From assembly GCA_002783405.1 (NCBI GenBank), contig PFGG01000060.1:1-64000 (forward strand): DNA of 64,000 nt, in the 5' to 3' direction. The stretch comes from a bacterium (Candidatus Blackallbacteria) CG13_big_fil_rev_8_21_14_2_50_49_14. Lineage in GTDB: Bacteria > Cyanobacteriota > Sericytochromatia > UBA7694. Position 1 is the first letter of the stretch, and each line of letters starts with the position of its first letter. Shown piece by piece: positions 45,748 through 54,006 of the stretch. The notes under the pieces were generated by a model. It saw nothing but the letters and a program-made list of their open reading frames with translations, did no database searches and had not been told where the DNA came from. A program made the translations under genes and the position numbers.

Positions 45748-47979
45748 ATGAGTGAAGATGCGCCACTTGATACCACCATTCTGTGTATTGACGATTCTCC
45801 GGATATTCTGTTATTGGCAAAAACGATTCTGAAACGTTCGGGATACAGGGTTTTAACTGCTAAAGGTGCTCAGGCAGCAATTGAGATTTTGGCCAAAGAA
45901 CGTCCGCAATTGATTCTACTGGATGTGCTCATGCCCGATCTGGATGGCTATACACTTTGTCGAAAACTTCAAAATTACCCTGTTTTGGCAAAAATCCCAA
46001 TTGTATTTGTCTCTGGCCAACTGAATACCGAAGCGGATCAGCTGAAGGCGTTTCAGGCCGGTGGCGTAGACTTTATTCAAAAACCCTTTGACAGTGACGA
46101 GCTTTTGGCCAAAGTTCGCCATTATCTTTCTACGGGTCAGATTTGGGAAAATAAGCTTACGAAGCCCGTGCTTTCGTCTCAACTCAAAAAAAGTGCGCAC
46201 AGTTTATCTGCCTTTAAAGTCTGGCTGGGGGAACGTTTGAATTTTAGTTTTGAATCACTTGGGCAAATGGAGTTTTTGAATCTTTCTGAGACTTTTCTTT
46301 TTCTTGAAGCCCGAGGGATGACTCAGCAAGAGACGCTGAGACAGTTGGGTGAGTATTTGGATTGGTCTGTACTGGAAAAGATTAATCCGTCCCATTTGCA
46401 GTTGGGGGTGTTTCCTCTCAATTTTATTCGCAGCAATGGGGTTCTCCCTCTGCAGCCTGTTCCAGGCGAGCCTTTGACTTTTGCTTTAAGTAATCCCTTT
46501 GAATTGGCTTTAATTGATCTTTTGAGCCGTTATCCAGGCAGTGGTCGGGCCCTGGTTTCTCCTTTTGTTTTGGAACAAAGTTTGCTTGCTTCAAATGAAT
46601 CGGAACCCGTACCTGATGCGCCAGTTCTGGGGCTTGTATCTGTTCCAACAGAGGTCAATTTTCAGCAAAACTTGATGGAGCCCGTGACACGTTTTCAGGA
46701 TTTGGAACAGGAGCTGGTTTCACTTTTTGCGGATACGACTGAACCGGCTGCGCCGGAAGAGATAGAGGAGGAAAGTGACAAAGAGAACAGTCCCTTTATT
46801 ACCCGCTTGGTGAACCGTCTGATTGAAAACGCCTGCCAGATGGATGCTTCAGATATTCATATTGAGCCTCAGGAATATGAGGTGCTTGTTCGTTATCGTA
46901 TTGATGGGCAATTACGTGAAATGCACCGTCTGACGCCACGGAAATTGATTCTTCCTCTGAGTTCTCGCCTAAAAATCATGAGTAATCTGGATATTGCAGA
47001 ACGTCGCATGCCCCAGGACGGGCGAATTGCATTTAAACACTACTCATCAAAAAAGCTGGATGTTGATCTACGTCTCTCGACCATACCCAGCCAGTTTGGC
47101 GAAAGCATTGTCATGCGTATTATCTATAAACAGCGCAGTCAGGTGGCGCTTACGAATTTTGGTTTTACCTCCCGTTCTCTGGCGCTTTACCGTGAGGGTT
47201 TGCGCCATCCCTATGGGATTGTTCTCAATGTTGGGCCCACAGGCTCAGGCAAGACCACAACACTCTATGCGGCTCTGAATGAGCTGAATACGCCTGATCG
47301 CAAGATCCTGACGATAGAAGATCCGATTGAATACAGTATTCCGGGCATTGTTCAGGTAGAAGCACATACTGAAATCGGACTGAGCTTTCAACGGGCCTTG
47401 AAAGCGTTTTTACGTCATGATCCTGATATTATTTTATTGGGTGAAATTCGCGATCGCGAAACGGCCAAGATCGCCATTGAGGCTTCTTTAACGGGGCATC
47501 TTGTGCTCTCAACTATGCATACCAATGATGCACCCTCTACGATTACGCGATTTATGGAGATGGATATTCCCCCTTTTATGGTAAGCGCTTCGATTGCCAT
47601 GATCTGTGCGCAAAGACTGATTCGACGCCTTTGCCCAGATTGTAAGGAACCCTTTGAAGCGAGCAGTTTACAGAAGCAGCAGCTCAAAGCAGATATTAAG
47701 GAATCTTTGATCCTCTATCGCAGCAAAGGCTGCTCCAAGTGCAGTCAGAGTGGGTACCGTGGCCGAATTGGTATTCATGAGATTTTATTGCCTACTGAAA
47801 TACTGCGTGAGTCAATCAGTCAAGGGCAGTGCACCACTGAAAGTGTACGCAATCTGGCTTTGAAACATTGCCAGATGATTCCTTTGTTTCAGGATGCCCA
47901 GGCCAAGGTGATTTCAGGAGACACTTCGCTTGAAGAAATCAACAGCTGTTTATTGGATCCGGAGCGCGGCAGTACCTAA
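45748..47979 (+). CDS. PilB/GspE-type ATPase with N-terminal receiver domain
   Basis: This 743-residue protein joins an apparently active CheY-type receiver (residues about 8-125: CIDDSPD, phospho-acceptor Asp in LILLDVLMPDLDG, a VSG Thr/Ser position, and QKPF) to a pilus extension/type II secretion ATPase. Residues about 170-290 resemble the GspE N-terminal (MshEN) domain. The ATPase (about 345-740) has Walker A GPTGSGKTTTLYAALNE, the Asp box LTIEDPIEYSIPGI, Walker B DPDIILLGEIRDRETA, the His box HLVLSTMHTNDA, and a tetracysteine zinc motif in LCPDC and CSKCSQSGYRGRIG. It would power pilus assembly, with its activity probably tuned by phosphorylation. It begins 42 bases after uvrA, outside the pil operon. 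Confidence 0.92.
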   Translation: MSEDAPLDTTILCIDDSPDILLLAKTILKRSGYRVLTAKGAQAAIEILAKERPQLILLDVLMPDLDGYTLCRKLQNYPVLAKIPIVFVSGQLNTEADQLKAFQAGGVDFIQKPFDSDELLAKVRHYLSTGQIWENKLTKPVLSSQLKKSAHSLSAFKVWLGERLNFSFESLGQMEFLNLSETFLFLEARGMTQQETLRQLGEYLDWSVLEKINPSHLQLGVFPLNFIRSNGVLPLQPVPGEPLTFALSNPFELALIDLLSRYPGSGRALVSPFVLEQSLLASNESEPVPDAPVLGLVSVPTEVNFQQNLMEPVTRFQDLEQELVSLFADTTEPAAPEEIEEESDKENSPFITRLVNRLIENACQMDASDIHIEPQEYEVLVRYRIDGQLREMHRLTPRKLILPLSSRLKIMSNLDIAERRMPQDGRIAFKHYSSKKLDVDLRLSTIPSQFGESIVMRIIYKQRSQVALTNFGFTSRSLALYREGLRHPYGIVLNVGPTGSGKTTTLYAALNELNTPDRKILTIEDPIEYSIPGIVQVEAHTEIGLSFQRALKAFLRHDPDIILLGEIRDRETAKIAIEASLTGHLVLSTMHTNDAPSTITRFMEMDIPPFMVSASIAMICAQRLIRRLCPDCKEPFEASSLQKQQLKADIKESLILYRSKGCSKCSQSGYRGRIGIHEILLPTEILRESISQGQCTTESVRNLALKHCQMIPLFQDAQAKVISGDTSLEEINSCLLDPERGST

Positions 47980-48014
47980 GCACTGTGGTATCGTGAGTAT
48001 TGAGGTATTCAACC

Positions 48015-49013
48015 ATGACATATCAAACCCCTTTTAGCGAACAGCTGGGCCTTGAGGTTCCGCTGATCTGTGGCCCGATGTATCCTTGCAGCAATAAAGA
48101 ATTGGTGGCTGCCGTCTCTGCTGCCGGAGGGTTGGGTGTGGTTCAGCCCCTTTCAATGGTCTTTGTCTATGGCGATGATTTTCGTGAGGGTTTGCGTTGG
48201 ATTCGCAGCCAGACAGATCGACCCATTGGCATGAATGTGCTGATTGAAAAATCGGCAAAGGCCTATGAAGAGCGCATGCAGACCTGGGTAGAAATCGCAC
48301 TTGAAGAAGGTGTGCGCTTCTTTCTGACTTCTTTGGGCAACCCCCGCTGGGTGGTTGAAAAGGTGCGTCCGTTAGGCGGTATTGTCTATCACGACGTTAC
48401 CGAACGCAAATGGGCCCTTAAAGCGCTGGAGGCAGACGTCGATGGCCTGATTTGTGTGAATGAGCGGGCCGGTGGGCACGCTGGGCAACGCAGTGCAGAG
48501 CGTTTACTGGCCGATCTCAAGGATTTGGGCAAGCCCTTGATCTGTGCGGGGGGGATTGGCGACCCCCAGGCGTTTCGGGAAGCCCTGGAGATGGGCTATG
48601 CGGGCGTGCAGATGGGAACGCGTTTTATTGCGACCCAAGAGTGTAAAGCCCATGAAGATTATAAACAGGCCATTCTCAAGGCCCATGCTGAGGATATTGT
48701 TCTGACCGATCGTCTTTCTGGCACGCCCTGCGCGATTATCAAAACCCCAGCTGTTGAACGGATGGGCATCAATGCCTCCTGGCTTGAGAAAAAGTTGCTT
48801 AAAAACCGCCGCACCAAATACCTGATGCGTACGCTTTATGCCTTGCAATCGGTTTGGAAATTAAAGCAGGCGGCCTTAAAAGGCAATGGCTATAAGGATT
48901 TTTGGCAGGCTGGTAAAAGCGTTGAAACCATTCATGAGGTTTTACCTGCTGCCGAGATCGTGAAAAGCTTTGCTGCAGCGCTTGAGTCTGAAGTCTCGGT
49001 CAGCGAAACTTGA
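48015..49013 (+). CDS. Nitronate monooxygenase / 2-nitropropane dioxygenase-like FMN enzyme
   Basis: This 332-residue TIM-barrel flavoprotein has GPMYPCSNKELVAAVSAAGG and GVVQPLS at the N-terminus, GMNVLIEKS, the glycine-rich FMN/phosphate region ERAGGHAGQRS, and ICAGGIGDPQAFREALEMG followed by GVQMGTRFIATQE, all typical of the NMO/FabK superfamily. Most members oxidise nitronates or are enoyl-ACP reductases (FabK); sequence reading alone does not decide between them. ATG 48015 is chosen over TTG 48000 because TGAGGT lies nine bases before it. The stop overlaps the next gene by four bases. Confidence 0.85.
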   Translation: MTYQTPFSEQLGLEVPLICGPMYPCSNKELVAAVSAAGGLGVVQPLSMVFVYGDDFREGLRWIRSQTDRPIGMNVLIEKSAKAYEERMQTWVEIALEEGVRFFLTSLGNPRWVVEKVRPLGGIVYHDVTERKWALKALEADVDGLICVNERAGGHAGQRSAERLLADLKDLGKPLICAGGIGDPQAFREALEMGYAGVQMGTRFIATQECKAHEDYKQAILKAHAEDIVLTDRLSGTPCAIIKTPAVERMGINASWLEKKLLKNRRTKYLMRTLYALQSVWKLKQAALKGNGYKDFWQAGKSVETIHEVLPAAEIVKSFAAALESEVSVSET

Positions 49014-49636
49014 ATCGTCTGCGTCTGCCCCTGATGATTGGACTGGTTTGCTTGGGAGTACTCCTATTGGGGGGATTGGTGCAGACGGGCTGGATTTTGT
49101 GGGTCGGCCTGCACGACAGCAAAGATCGTGCCAATGTTGCTTTGGTGATGGGATCTCAGGTTTTGCCCAATGGTCAGGTTTCTCCCCGGCTCAAAGCCCG
49201 TCTCGATCGGGCGTTGGAACTCTATCAGAAAAAACAGGTGGCTTTTATTCTGGTCAGTGGAGGCTTGGGCAAAGAGGGCCATGAAGAAGGTGTGGTGATG
49301 GGACGTTATCTGGTGCGCAAAGGGGTTCCCCGTGAAGATCTGCTGGTTGATACCGAAGGCTATGATACGTTTCAAACCGCCAAGAATACCTTTCAAATGC
49401 TGGAGCAGCAGCATTTGCGCTCTGTGATTGTGGTATCCAGTTATTTTCATATTCTGCGCACACAACTGGCTTTGGCAAAATGTGGGGTTAGCCCGGTTTG
49501 GGGGACGTATGCCCGGATCTTTGAATGGCGTGATTTGTATTGGTCTTTGCCCCGCGAGATTCTTGGCTATTATGGCTATTTACTGCGCCCTTGTCCCACG
49601 GGGCCAGCCCTTATGGCCCCTGCTCCACTCGATTGA
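49010..49636 (+). CDS. DUF218 (YdcF/SanA-like) envelope protein
   Basis: This 208-residue protein begins at TTG 49010, overlapping the previous stop (TTGA), with no strong ribosome-binding site, so translation is probably coupled. One membrane anchor (about residues 8-33) is followed by the DUF218 domain: VALVMGSQVLPNGQVSPRLK, RLDRALELYQKKQ, ILVSGGLGKEGHEEG, DTEGYDTFQTAKNT and VVSSYFHILRTQLALAKCG. Relatives such as SanA and YdcF are linked to envelope integrity and peptidoglycan metabolism; the reaction is unsettled. The domain faces the periplasm if the anchor is N-in. Confidence 0.85.
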   Translation: MNRLRLPLMIGLVCLGVLLLGGLVQTGWILWVGLHDSKDRANVALVMGSQVLPNGQVSPRLKARLDRALELYQKKQVAFILVSGGLGKEGHEEGVVMGRYLVRKGVPREDLLVDTEGYDTFQTAKNTFQMLEQQHLRSVIVVSSYFHILRTQLALAKCGVSPVWGTYARIFEWRDLYWSLPREILGYYGYLLRPCPTGPALMAPAPLD

Positions 49637-49769
49637 GCAATCCCATATCCGTTTGTACCCCGAAGCATGTATCATGAGTGCTGTTTGTCATTTCAATTCA
49701 TTTCATACGCTATCCTCTGGAACAGATCTCAGCAAAAATCGTCTAATTAAAAGTAGAAAGGAGTGTATT

Positions 49770-49961
49770 ATGAAATTTTCAGCCATGCGTCAACATAAGA
49801 AAATAAACGCAAATTGTGAACAAATGATGCAGGAGTATCTTGAAATGATTCGCATTGGTCACGAAGCACGTGCTGCCACGATTCGAAAACGTATTGTCAC
49901 CCGTTATGGCAAAGAAGTTTTTGAAATTTTGAGCACGGTGAACGATGAAACAGAAGATTAA
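49770..49961 (+). CDS. Small protein of unknown function, 63 residues
   Basis: ATG 49770 follows an AAAGGAG site seven bases upstream. The same frame is open from 49428, but that part overlaps the DUF218 gene and lacks a start signal. The product is helical and basic in the middle (EARAATIRKRIVTRYG), with an acidic end. It matches nothing I recognise. A strong terminator directly downstream supports it as a separate transcript. Confidence 0.6.
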   Translation: MKFSAMRQHKKINANCEQMMQEYLEMIRIGHEARAATIRKRIVTRYGKEVFEILSTVNDETED

Positions 49962-49982
49962 ACAAAACTCTCAATTTGATGT

Positions 49983-50957
49983 TTAACCGCTGGTTACGGC
50001 CAGCGGTTTTTCAATGCCTGCGTTTTCAGCTTCTTCAGCCAGAACGCTGACGAGCAGTAAAATCAGGGTCAGCCAGATAGAGACCGCCAGAAGTAAGTGC
50101 ACAATCTGAATCAGACCCGGGGCAGCCAAAAGAATATTGCTGAAACCCACCAAGAATTGGCAAATCGTAAGCGTGGTCAGCAAGCTGCCCAAGCGCATCC
50201 GGGGCCCTTCTTCATGATCTGCACGCAACGAAGAACTCAGAAAAAGCAAATAAAAAGCCAGACCTACTGCCAGAATCGGATGTATCAGGCGCAATTGTAC
50301 CAGAAAATGCGTGCTGCCAGAGAGATCTTCCTGTAAACGGGCAAAAATACCTCCCTCTACAAAAATAGTCGTGGGAAAGAGTGTGTCCCCCAAGGCGGTC
50401 ACAGCGCCACTCATGCCTGTGACGATCAGGGCAGCCATGGCCAGTAGAAGGGGCCATTTTGCCTGTCTGTTTTGGTTCCAGGCCAAGGGGGCAGGGTGAG
50501 CCGACCACCAGGCTACGAGTGCTGAGGTTGCTGCCAGGGTAAAGGTATTGATCAGGTGCAAAGCCGCTGTAATAGCGCGGGCTACGGAGGTATTCTGGGC
50601 GACCAGTTCAAATTTCACCAGACCGGCTCCCAAGGCCGCCTCACTGAGCAGAAAGAAAAGGGTCAGGGCTGCAGCTTTGCGAACAGCATGCTGTTTGGGA
50701 AAAAGTTTCCAGGCCCAGATCATCATCCCCAGAACCAGAGGCAGACAGAGGCCACTGGTCAGTCGGTGGGTAAATTCAATCAGGGTTTTGGTATTGGGTG
50801 CAATTGGCAAAACAACGCCATTGCAGGTGGGCCAATGATTGCCGCAGCCAGCGCCAGCCCCACTGATGCGTACCCAGGCGCCCCAGAGAATGACACCCAC
50901 CAAAAAAGCAAGCAGGCCCCAGGCGTAACGTGTAAAGGCTGGTGAGGGTTGTTTCAT
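49983..50957 (-). CDS. ctaA: Heme A synthase, CtaA/COX15 family
   Basis: CtaA oxidises heme O to heme A for aa3-type cytochrome oxidases in the inner membrane. The 324-residue protein has about eight membrane helices and the family's conserved parts: WVRISGAGAGCGNHWPTCNG after helix 1, and the four heme-ligand His regions in EFTHRLTSG, ALHLIN, RLIHPILA and QIVHLLLA. ATG 50957 has CAGGAG ten bases upstream. It is monocistronic, and the heme O synthase and oxidase genes are not in the window. It indicates aerobic respiration. Confidence 0.92.
   Translation of the reverse strand: MKQPSPAFTRYAWGLLAFLVGVILWGAWVRISGAGAGCGNHWPTCNGVVLPIAPNTKTLIEFTHRLTSGLCLPLVLGMMIWAWKLFPKQHAVRKAAALTLFFLLSEAALGAGLVKFELVAQNTSVARAITAALHLINTFTLAATSALVAWWSAHPAPLAWNQNRQAKWPLLLAMAALIVTGMSGAVTALGDTLFPTTIFVEGGIFARLQEDLSGSTHFLVQLRLIHPILAVGLAFYLLFLSSSLRADHEEGPRMRLGSLLTTLTICQFLVGFSNILLAAPGLIQIVHLLLAVSIWLTLILLLVSVLAEEAENAGIEKPLAVTSG
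49985..50011 (+). terminator. Rho-independent terminator after the 63-residue gene
   Basis: AACCGCTGG pairs with CCAGCGGTT across a six-base loop, followed by TTT. It lies inside the last codons of the convergent ctaA gene, so this DNA serves both as coding end and terminator. Confidence 0.75.
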
Positions 50958-51022
50958 AGCTGTTTGCTCCTGCCCATACTATAGCAGATTCACTTTTGTC
51001 TCAGGCAGAAGATCGTCTGGAT

Positions 51023-52096
51023 TTAGAAAACAAAGACTTCGTTGTTTTGACCAGGATAAGCCAGTTCCTGAATGGTATAACCGCCATCAGGACTGAGGTT
51101 GATTTGGCTGATCGCGTTTTGACGATCATGAGAAACATAGAGTACGGAAGCATTGGGAGATAAGGTCAAATAACGGGCTTCTGAAGTGCGCAGTTCAATT
51201 GGTGGCAGGCGTTTCATTTGGGTGCCCTGGAGTTCGTAGCGGTGAATTTTATTGTCGATTGTGGCATAGAGAAAGCGACCATCACGACTGATCACGCTGT
51301 TGTAGAGGATCCCCACGGCCTTTTCAGAGCTGATTAAGTTATTGCTGGCCCCCGAGGCGATATCATAGGAATAAATTTCAACTTCACCTTTGAGCTGGTG
51401 CAGAGCATAGAAATAGCTTGCATCGGGTGAACTGAGGCCAACATTGTTGCCAAAGGGAATGCCGTGGTCGAAGGATTGCACATTGACCACCCGTTTTTGA
51501 AGGATATCGATCGTGGTGCGGGTGATTTTATCTTCATCAAATGCCACAGATTGAACCAGATTGGGGCTTCTGCCCCATTCCAAATTGCCTGTGGCAAAGT
51601 TTTGTACAATATTCTGCCAGCCGCCCTGAACCAGGTTGAGGCTCATTAACTGACCCTGCCCCTGGCGCGTGCCTGCAGCATAGAGTTGACCGTCACGCAC
51701 GAGAAAGTCACTGGGCCAAAGCCCGGCCTGAGAAAAAGAGGCCACCCGGCGGATCAGCAGTTTTTCAATATCTACTTCAAAAAGACTGAAAAGAGGCTGG
51801 GTATCGCCTTCGCGGCTGCTGAGATAGAGCTTGCGCTCCTGCTGAACTCCATCCACAGAAAGCACCTGGCCTGGCACAAAAACAGAGCGTACCGTATGGC
51901 TGCTGAGATCCATGACTTTGAGCATGGTGAATCCCCCACTGCCAGGTTCCATGGCGCAGAGAAAGCGATCCGGTGTACTGCGGGGGCGTGCCGCTGCAGC
52001 CTGAAGTATTGCGGTGCTTTGCGCGTTGGGTACAGGTGTTTGACAGGCGCTGAGAAGTGAGGTGATGCTTAAAGCCAGCAGAGCCAAGCGTTTCAT
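51023..52096 (-). CDS. Lipoprotein with beta-propeller-like repeats
   Basis: This 357-residue protein begins with a lipoprotein signal ending LLSAC (Cys about 18). The mature part has repeated strands with Ser-x-Asp-x-x-x-x-Tyr-x-Thr/Ser patterns, such as VISRDGRFLYATIDNKIHRY and LSPNASVLYVSHDR, typical of seven-bladed propellers of the lactonase/YVTN kind. No catalytic residue can be named. It follows the small lipoprotein gene by one base, so the two form an operon and probably work together in the periplasm or on the surface. Confidence 0.8.
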   Translation of the reverse strand: MKRLALLALSITSLLSACQTPVPNAQSTAILQAAAARPRSTPDRFLCAMEPGSGGFTMLKVMDLSSHTVRSVFVPGQVLSVDGVQQERKLYLSSREGDTQPLFSLFEVDIEKLLIRRVASFSQAGLWPSDFLVRDGQLYAAGTRQGQGQLMSLNLVQGGWQNIVQNFATGNLEWGRSPNLVQSVAFDEDKITRTTIDILQKRVVNVQSFDHGIPFGNNVGLSSPDASYFYALHQLKGEVEIYSYDIASGASNNLISSEKAVGILYNSVISRDGRFLYATIDNKIHRYELQGTQMKRLPPIELRTSEARYLTLSPNASVLYVSHDRQNAISQINLSPDGGYTIQELAYPGQNNEVFVF

Positions 52097-52097
52097 T

Positions 52098-52514
52098 TTA
52101 GTTTACCAAGCCCGCCAGACGGTAACGGTCTTTCAGATCCCGGTAAATATCCTGCCAGCCATTATTGGCTGCGGTTTTGATCACGAGTTGTGCTTCTGAA
52201 GGGGTGGTTCGGGCGCTGCTGACCACACTGCCATTGCGTTTAATCGTGGTTTGGGCAACGACAGCAAACCCATCAAGCGGACGACGCACGAGGGAATGCT
52301 CAGCCGTTTCACCATTGTCGTGGGTCAGGGTAATCAGCAACTCTGTACGATCGGCAGAATAGCTGTAACGTGCGTCTGTAATCGCACGTGTGCTGGGGGC
52401 TGATGCTGCATTGAGCAGTTGGGGAGTGTTTGGGGTGCGAAGTGCTTGTACATTATTATTACAGGCCACCAGACTCATGCCGAGAATAAGAAAACCAGAA
52501 GCTTTTTTCAACAT
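52098..52514 (-). CDS. Small lipoprotein of unknown function
   Basis: This 138-residue protein starts at ATG 52514, eight bases after AGGAG; the ATG two codons upstream (52520) is too close to that site. It has a lipobox SLVAC (Cys about 18) and a short mature domain with beta strands (DARYSYSADRTELLITLTHD) and a C-terminal helix. No family is recognised. It is the first gene of an operon with the propeller lipoprotein. Confidence 0.75.
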   Translation of the reverse strand: MLKKASGFLILGMSLVACNNNVQALRTPNTPQLLNAASAPSTRAITDARYSYSADRTELLITLTHDNGETAEHSLVRRPLDGFAVVAQTTIKRNGSVVSSARTTPSEAQLVIKTAANNGWQDIYRDLKDRYRLAGLVN

Positions 52515-52551
52515 GGTCATTTCTCCTGAAATATGATCATAATTTAATAAA

Positions 52552-52580
52552 ATCTTAGCATAAAATTAAATCTTTCGCAA
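52552..52580 (-). promoter_or_regulatory. Predicted promoter of the lipoprotein operon
   Basis: On the minus strand TTGCGA (52575-52580), a 17-base spacer, and TAAGAT (52552-52557) preceded by TGC, an extended -10 feature. Confidence 0.45.
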
Positions 52581-52618
52581 ACTCAGGCCCGCCCCAGGGC
52601 TTGCTGTTTGGCCTTGCA

Positions 52619-53953
52619 CTATGTTTCTGGCTGAAGGGCTGAAACTTCAATATTCTGATAATAATGTTGAATAATCTCAGTTGCGCTTTTTCCATCAGCA
52701 GCCATTTGCCGGGCACCCCATTGAGACATGCCCAGGCCATGCCCCCAACCGCCCCCTGAAAAAACAAATTCCTGAGGGGGGGTTCCATTGCTTTGCGGGG
52801 TCCAGAGTGTACTGGAAAGACCTGCAGCAAAACGGAATTTATTTGCATCTGCTTCGGCCTGTCCTTGGCTGCCTTTAAACAGAATACGTTTGGCCCGGCC
52901 TTGGGGTGTTTTTTCAAGAATTTCAATTTCACGCAGACGGCCTACGTTGAGGCCCAATTTTTTGAGGGCTCCCTGCAGTTGAGCCTGGTTCATGGTCTTG
53001 CTCCAGCGATAGCGGGGAGCTTCCTGATCAAAATCTTTGACGGGTTGGATATAGGGCAGGTCTGTGCCCCAAACTTCCTGTGCGGAGTCGGTCATGCCCC
53101 CAGAACATGAAAAAAACAAGGCGGTAATGGGTTTGCCCTGATAGGTAATGATTTGGTTCTGGGTGGCTTTGACGGCCTGACTGGAACTGGGTTGCTCGCC
53201 TTGAATGCCGGTATACATTTGGTCTGAAGTATCGGCATTCATATCAAAGCCCAGGGCTTCACGTTTGCGCCAGTTTGAAACCGCATAGGTGCGAGCGGCC
53301 ATGGCTTGGGCTTTGAGGCTTTCCAAGGGCCAGGAAGCAGGGCTTTCAGAGGGCACGACGCTGAGCAGATAGTCTTCAAGCATCACGGTATTGATCAGAT
53401 TGAAACTTGCTGGGTTTTCAGGGTGGGGGCGAATTTCTAAACTGCCCCGGTAGCGACTGCCATTGATGGAGACCCGATCTGATTCATTTTCGAAACGTAA
53501 AACCCCTTCAAAACTTCCCAAATCCTGACCTTCAGCAGTTTTAATCTGAAAACCGCCGGCTTGGGCCTGAATTTGAAAGCGTGTATTTTCGAAATATCCC
53601 AAGCGGACCGTGCCTTGGGGAGTATCCACGCATAAATTGCCTTTTTCAACTGAAAAACTTGCTTGTTTTTGGGCCAGGGAGACGCCAATCCGCAAAGGGG
53701 TGACTGAAAAATCAGGCAGGCTTTCCATTGTCGGAGAAACATGGTTAATCTTTTGCATTTCCTGAAGCCAGGCTTCGTGGCTGGCGAAGAGATCTGCGCC
53801 TGGCCCTTGAAGGGCGCTTGTGTCAATCTGGAGACGGTCTTGCGGGGCCAGGGTTGCTGGAATGCCTGAAAGGGTGGGTTTTGACTGGGGGCTTTGCAGG
53901 CCTCGAACGCCCGTCAGAAGCGGGGGAAGAAGAGCTGAAATGCGAAAATTCAT
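52619..53953 (-). CDS. SpoIID/LytB-domain protein (peptidoglycan amidase-enhancer-like)
   Basis: This 444-residue protein's C-terminal two thirds match SpoIID/LytB: MLEDYLLSVVPSESPASWPL and AMAARTYAVSNW, a YQGKPITALFFSCSGG segment, SAQEVWG, and GWGHGLGMSQWGARQMA near the end. SpoIID is a lytic transglycosylase that removes MurNAc-GlcNAc linkages from denuded glycan; non-sporulating bacteria carry related proteins for wall remodelling. The N-terminal 90 residues are unassigned, and the first 25 are only a weak signal-like segment. It follows the eight-repeat protein, with a strong hairpin between them. Confidence 0.88.
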   Translation of the reverse strand: MNFRISALLPPLLTGVRGLQSPQSKPTLSGIPATLAPQDRLQIDTSALQGPGADLFASHEAWLQEMQKINHVSPTMESLPDFSVTPLRIGVSLAQKQASFSVEKGNLCVDTPQGTVRLGYFENTRFQIQAQAGGFQIKTAEGQDLGSFEGVLRFENESDRVSINGSRYRGSLEIRPHPENPASFNLINTVMLEDYLLSVVPSESPASWPLESLKAQAMAARTYAVSNWRKREALGFDMNADTSDQMYTGIQGEQPSSSQAVKATQNQIITYQGKPITALFFSCSGGMTDSAQEVWGTDLPYIQPVKDFDQEAPRYRWSKTMNQAQLQGALKKLGLNVGRLREIEILEKTPQGRAKRILFKGSQGQAEADANKFRFAAGLSSTLWTPQSNGTPPQEFVFSGGGWGHGLGMSQWGARQMAADGKSATEIIQHYYQNIEVSALQPET

Positions 53954-53965
53954 GTTCTTTTCAAG

Positions 53966-53995
53966 ACCAAAGACCGGGATGCCCCGGTCTTTGGT
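53966..53995 (-). terminator. Strong hairpin between the repeat protein and SpoIID genes
   Basis: ACCAAAGACCGGG pairs with CCCGGTCTTTGGT (13 base pairs) across a four-base loop. It lacks a T run, so it could be an imperfect terminator or an mRNA-processing structure. Confidence 0.6.
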
Positions 53996-54006
53996 TCGCT
54001 ACTTTC

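Noticed and set aside
49600..49620. GGGGCC/GGCCCC palindrome at the end of the DUF218 gene
   Set aside because: It lies in coding sequence and has no T run, so I do not call a terminator.
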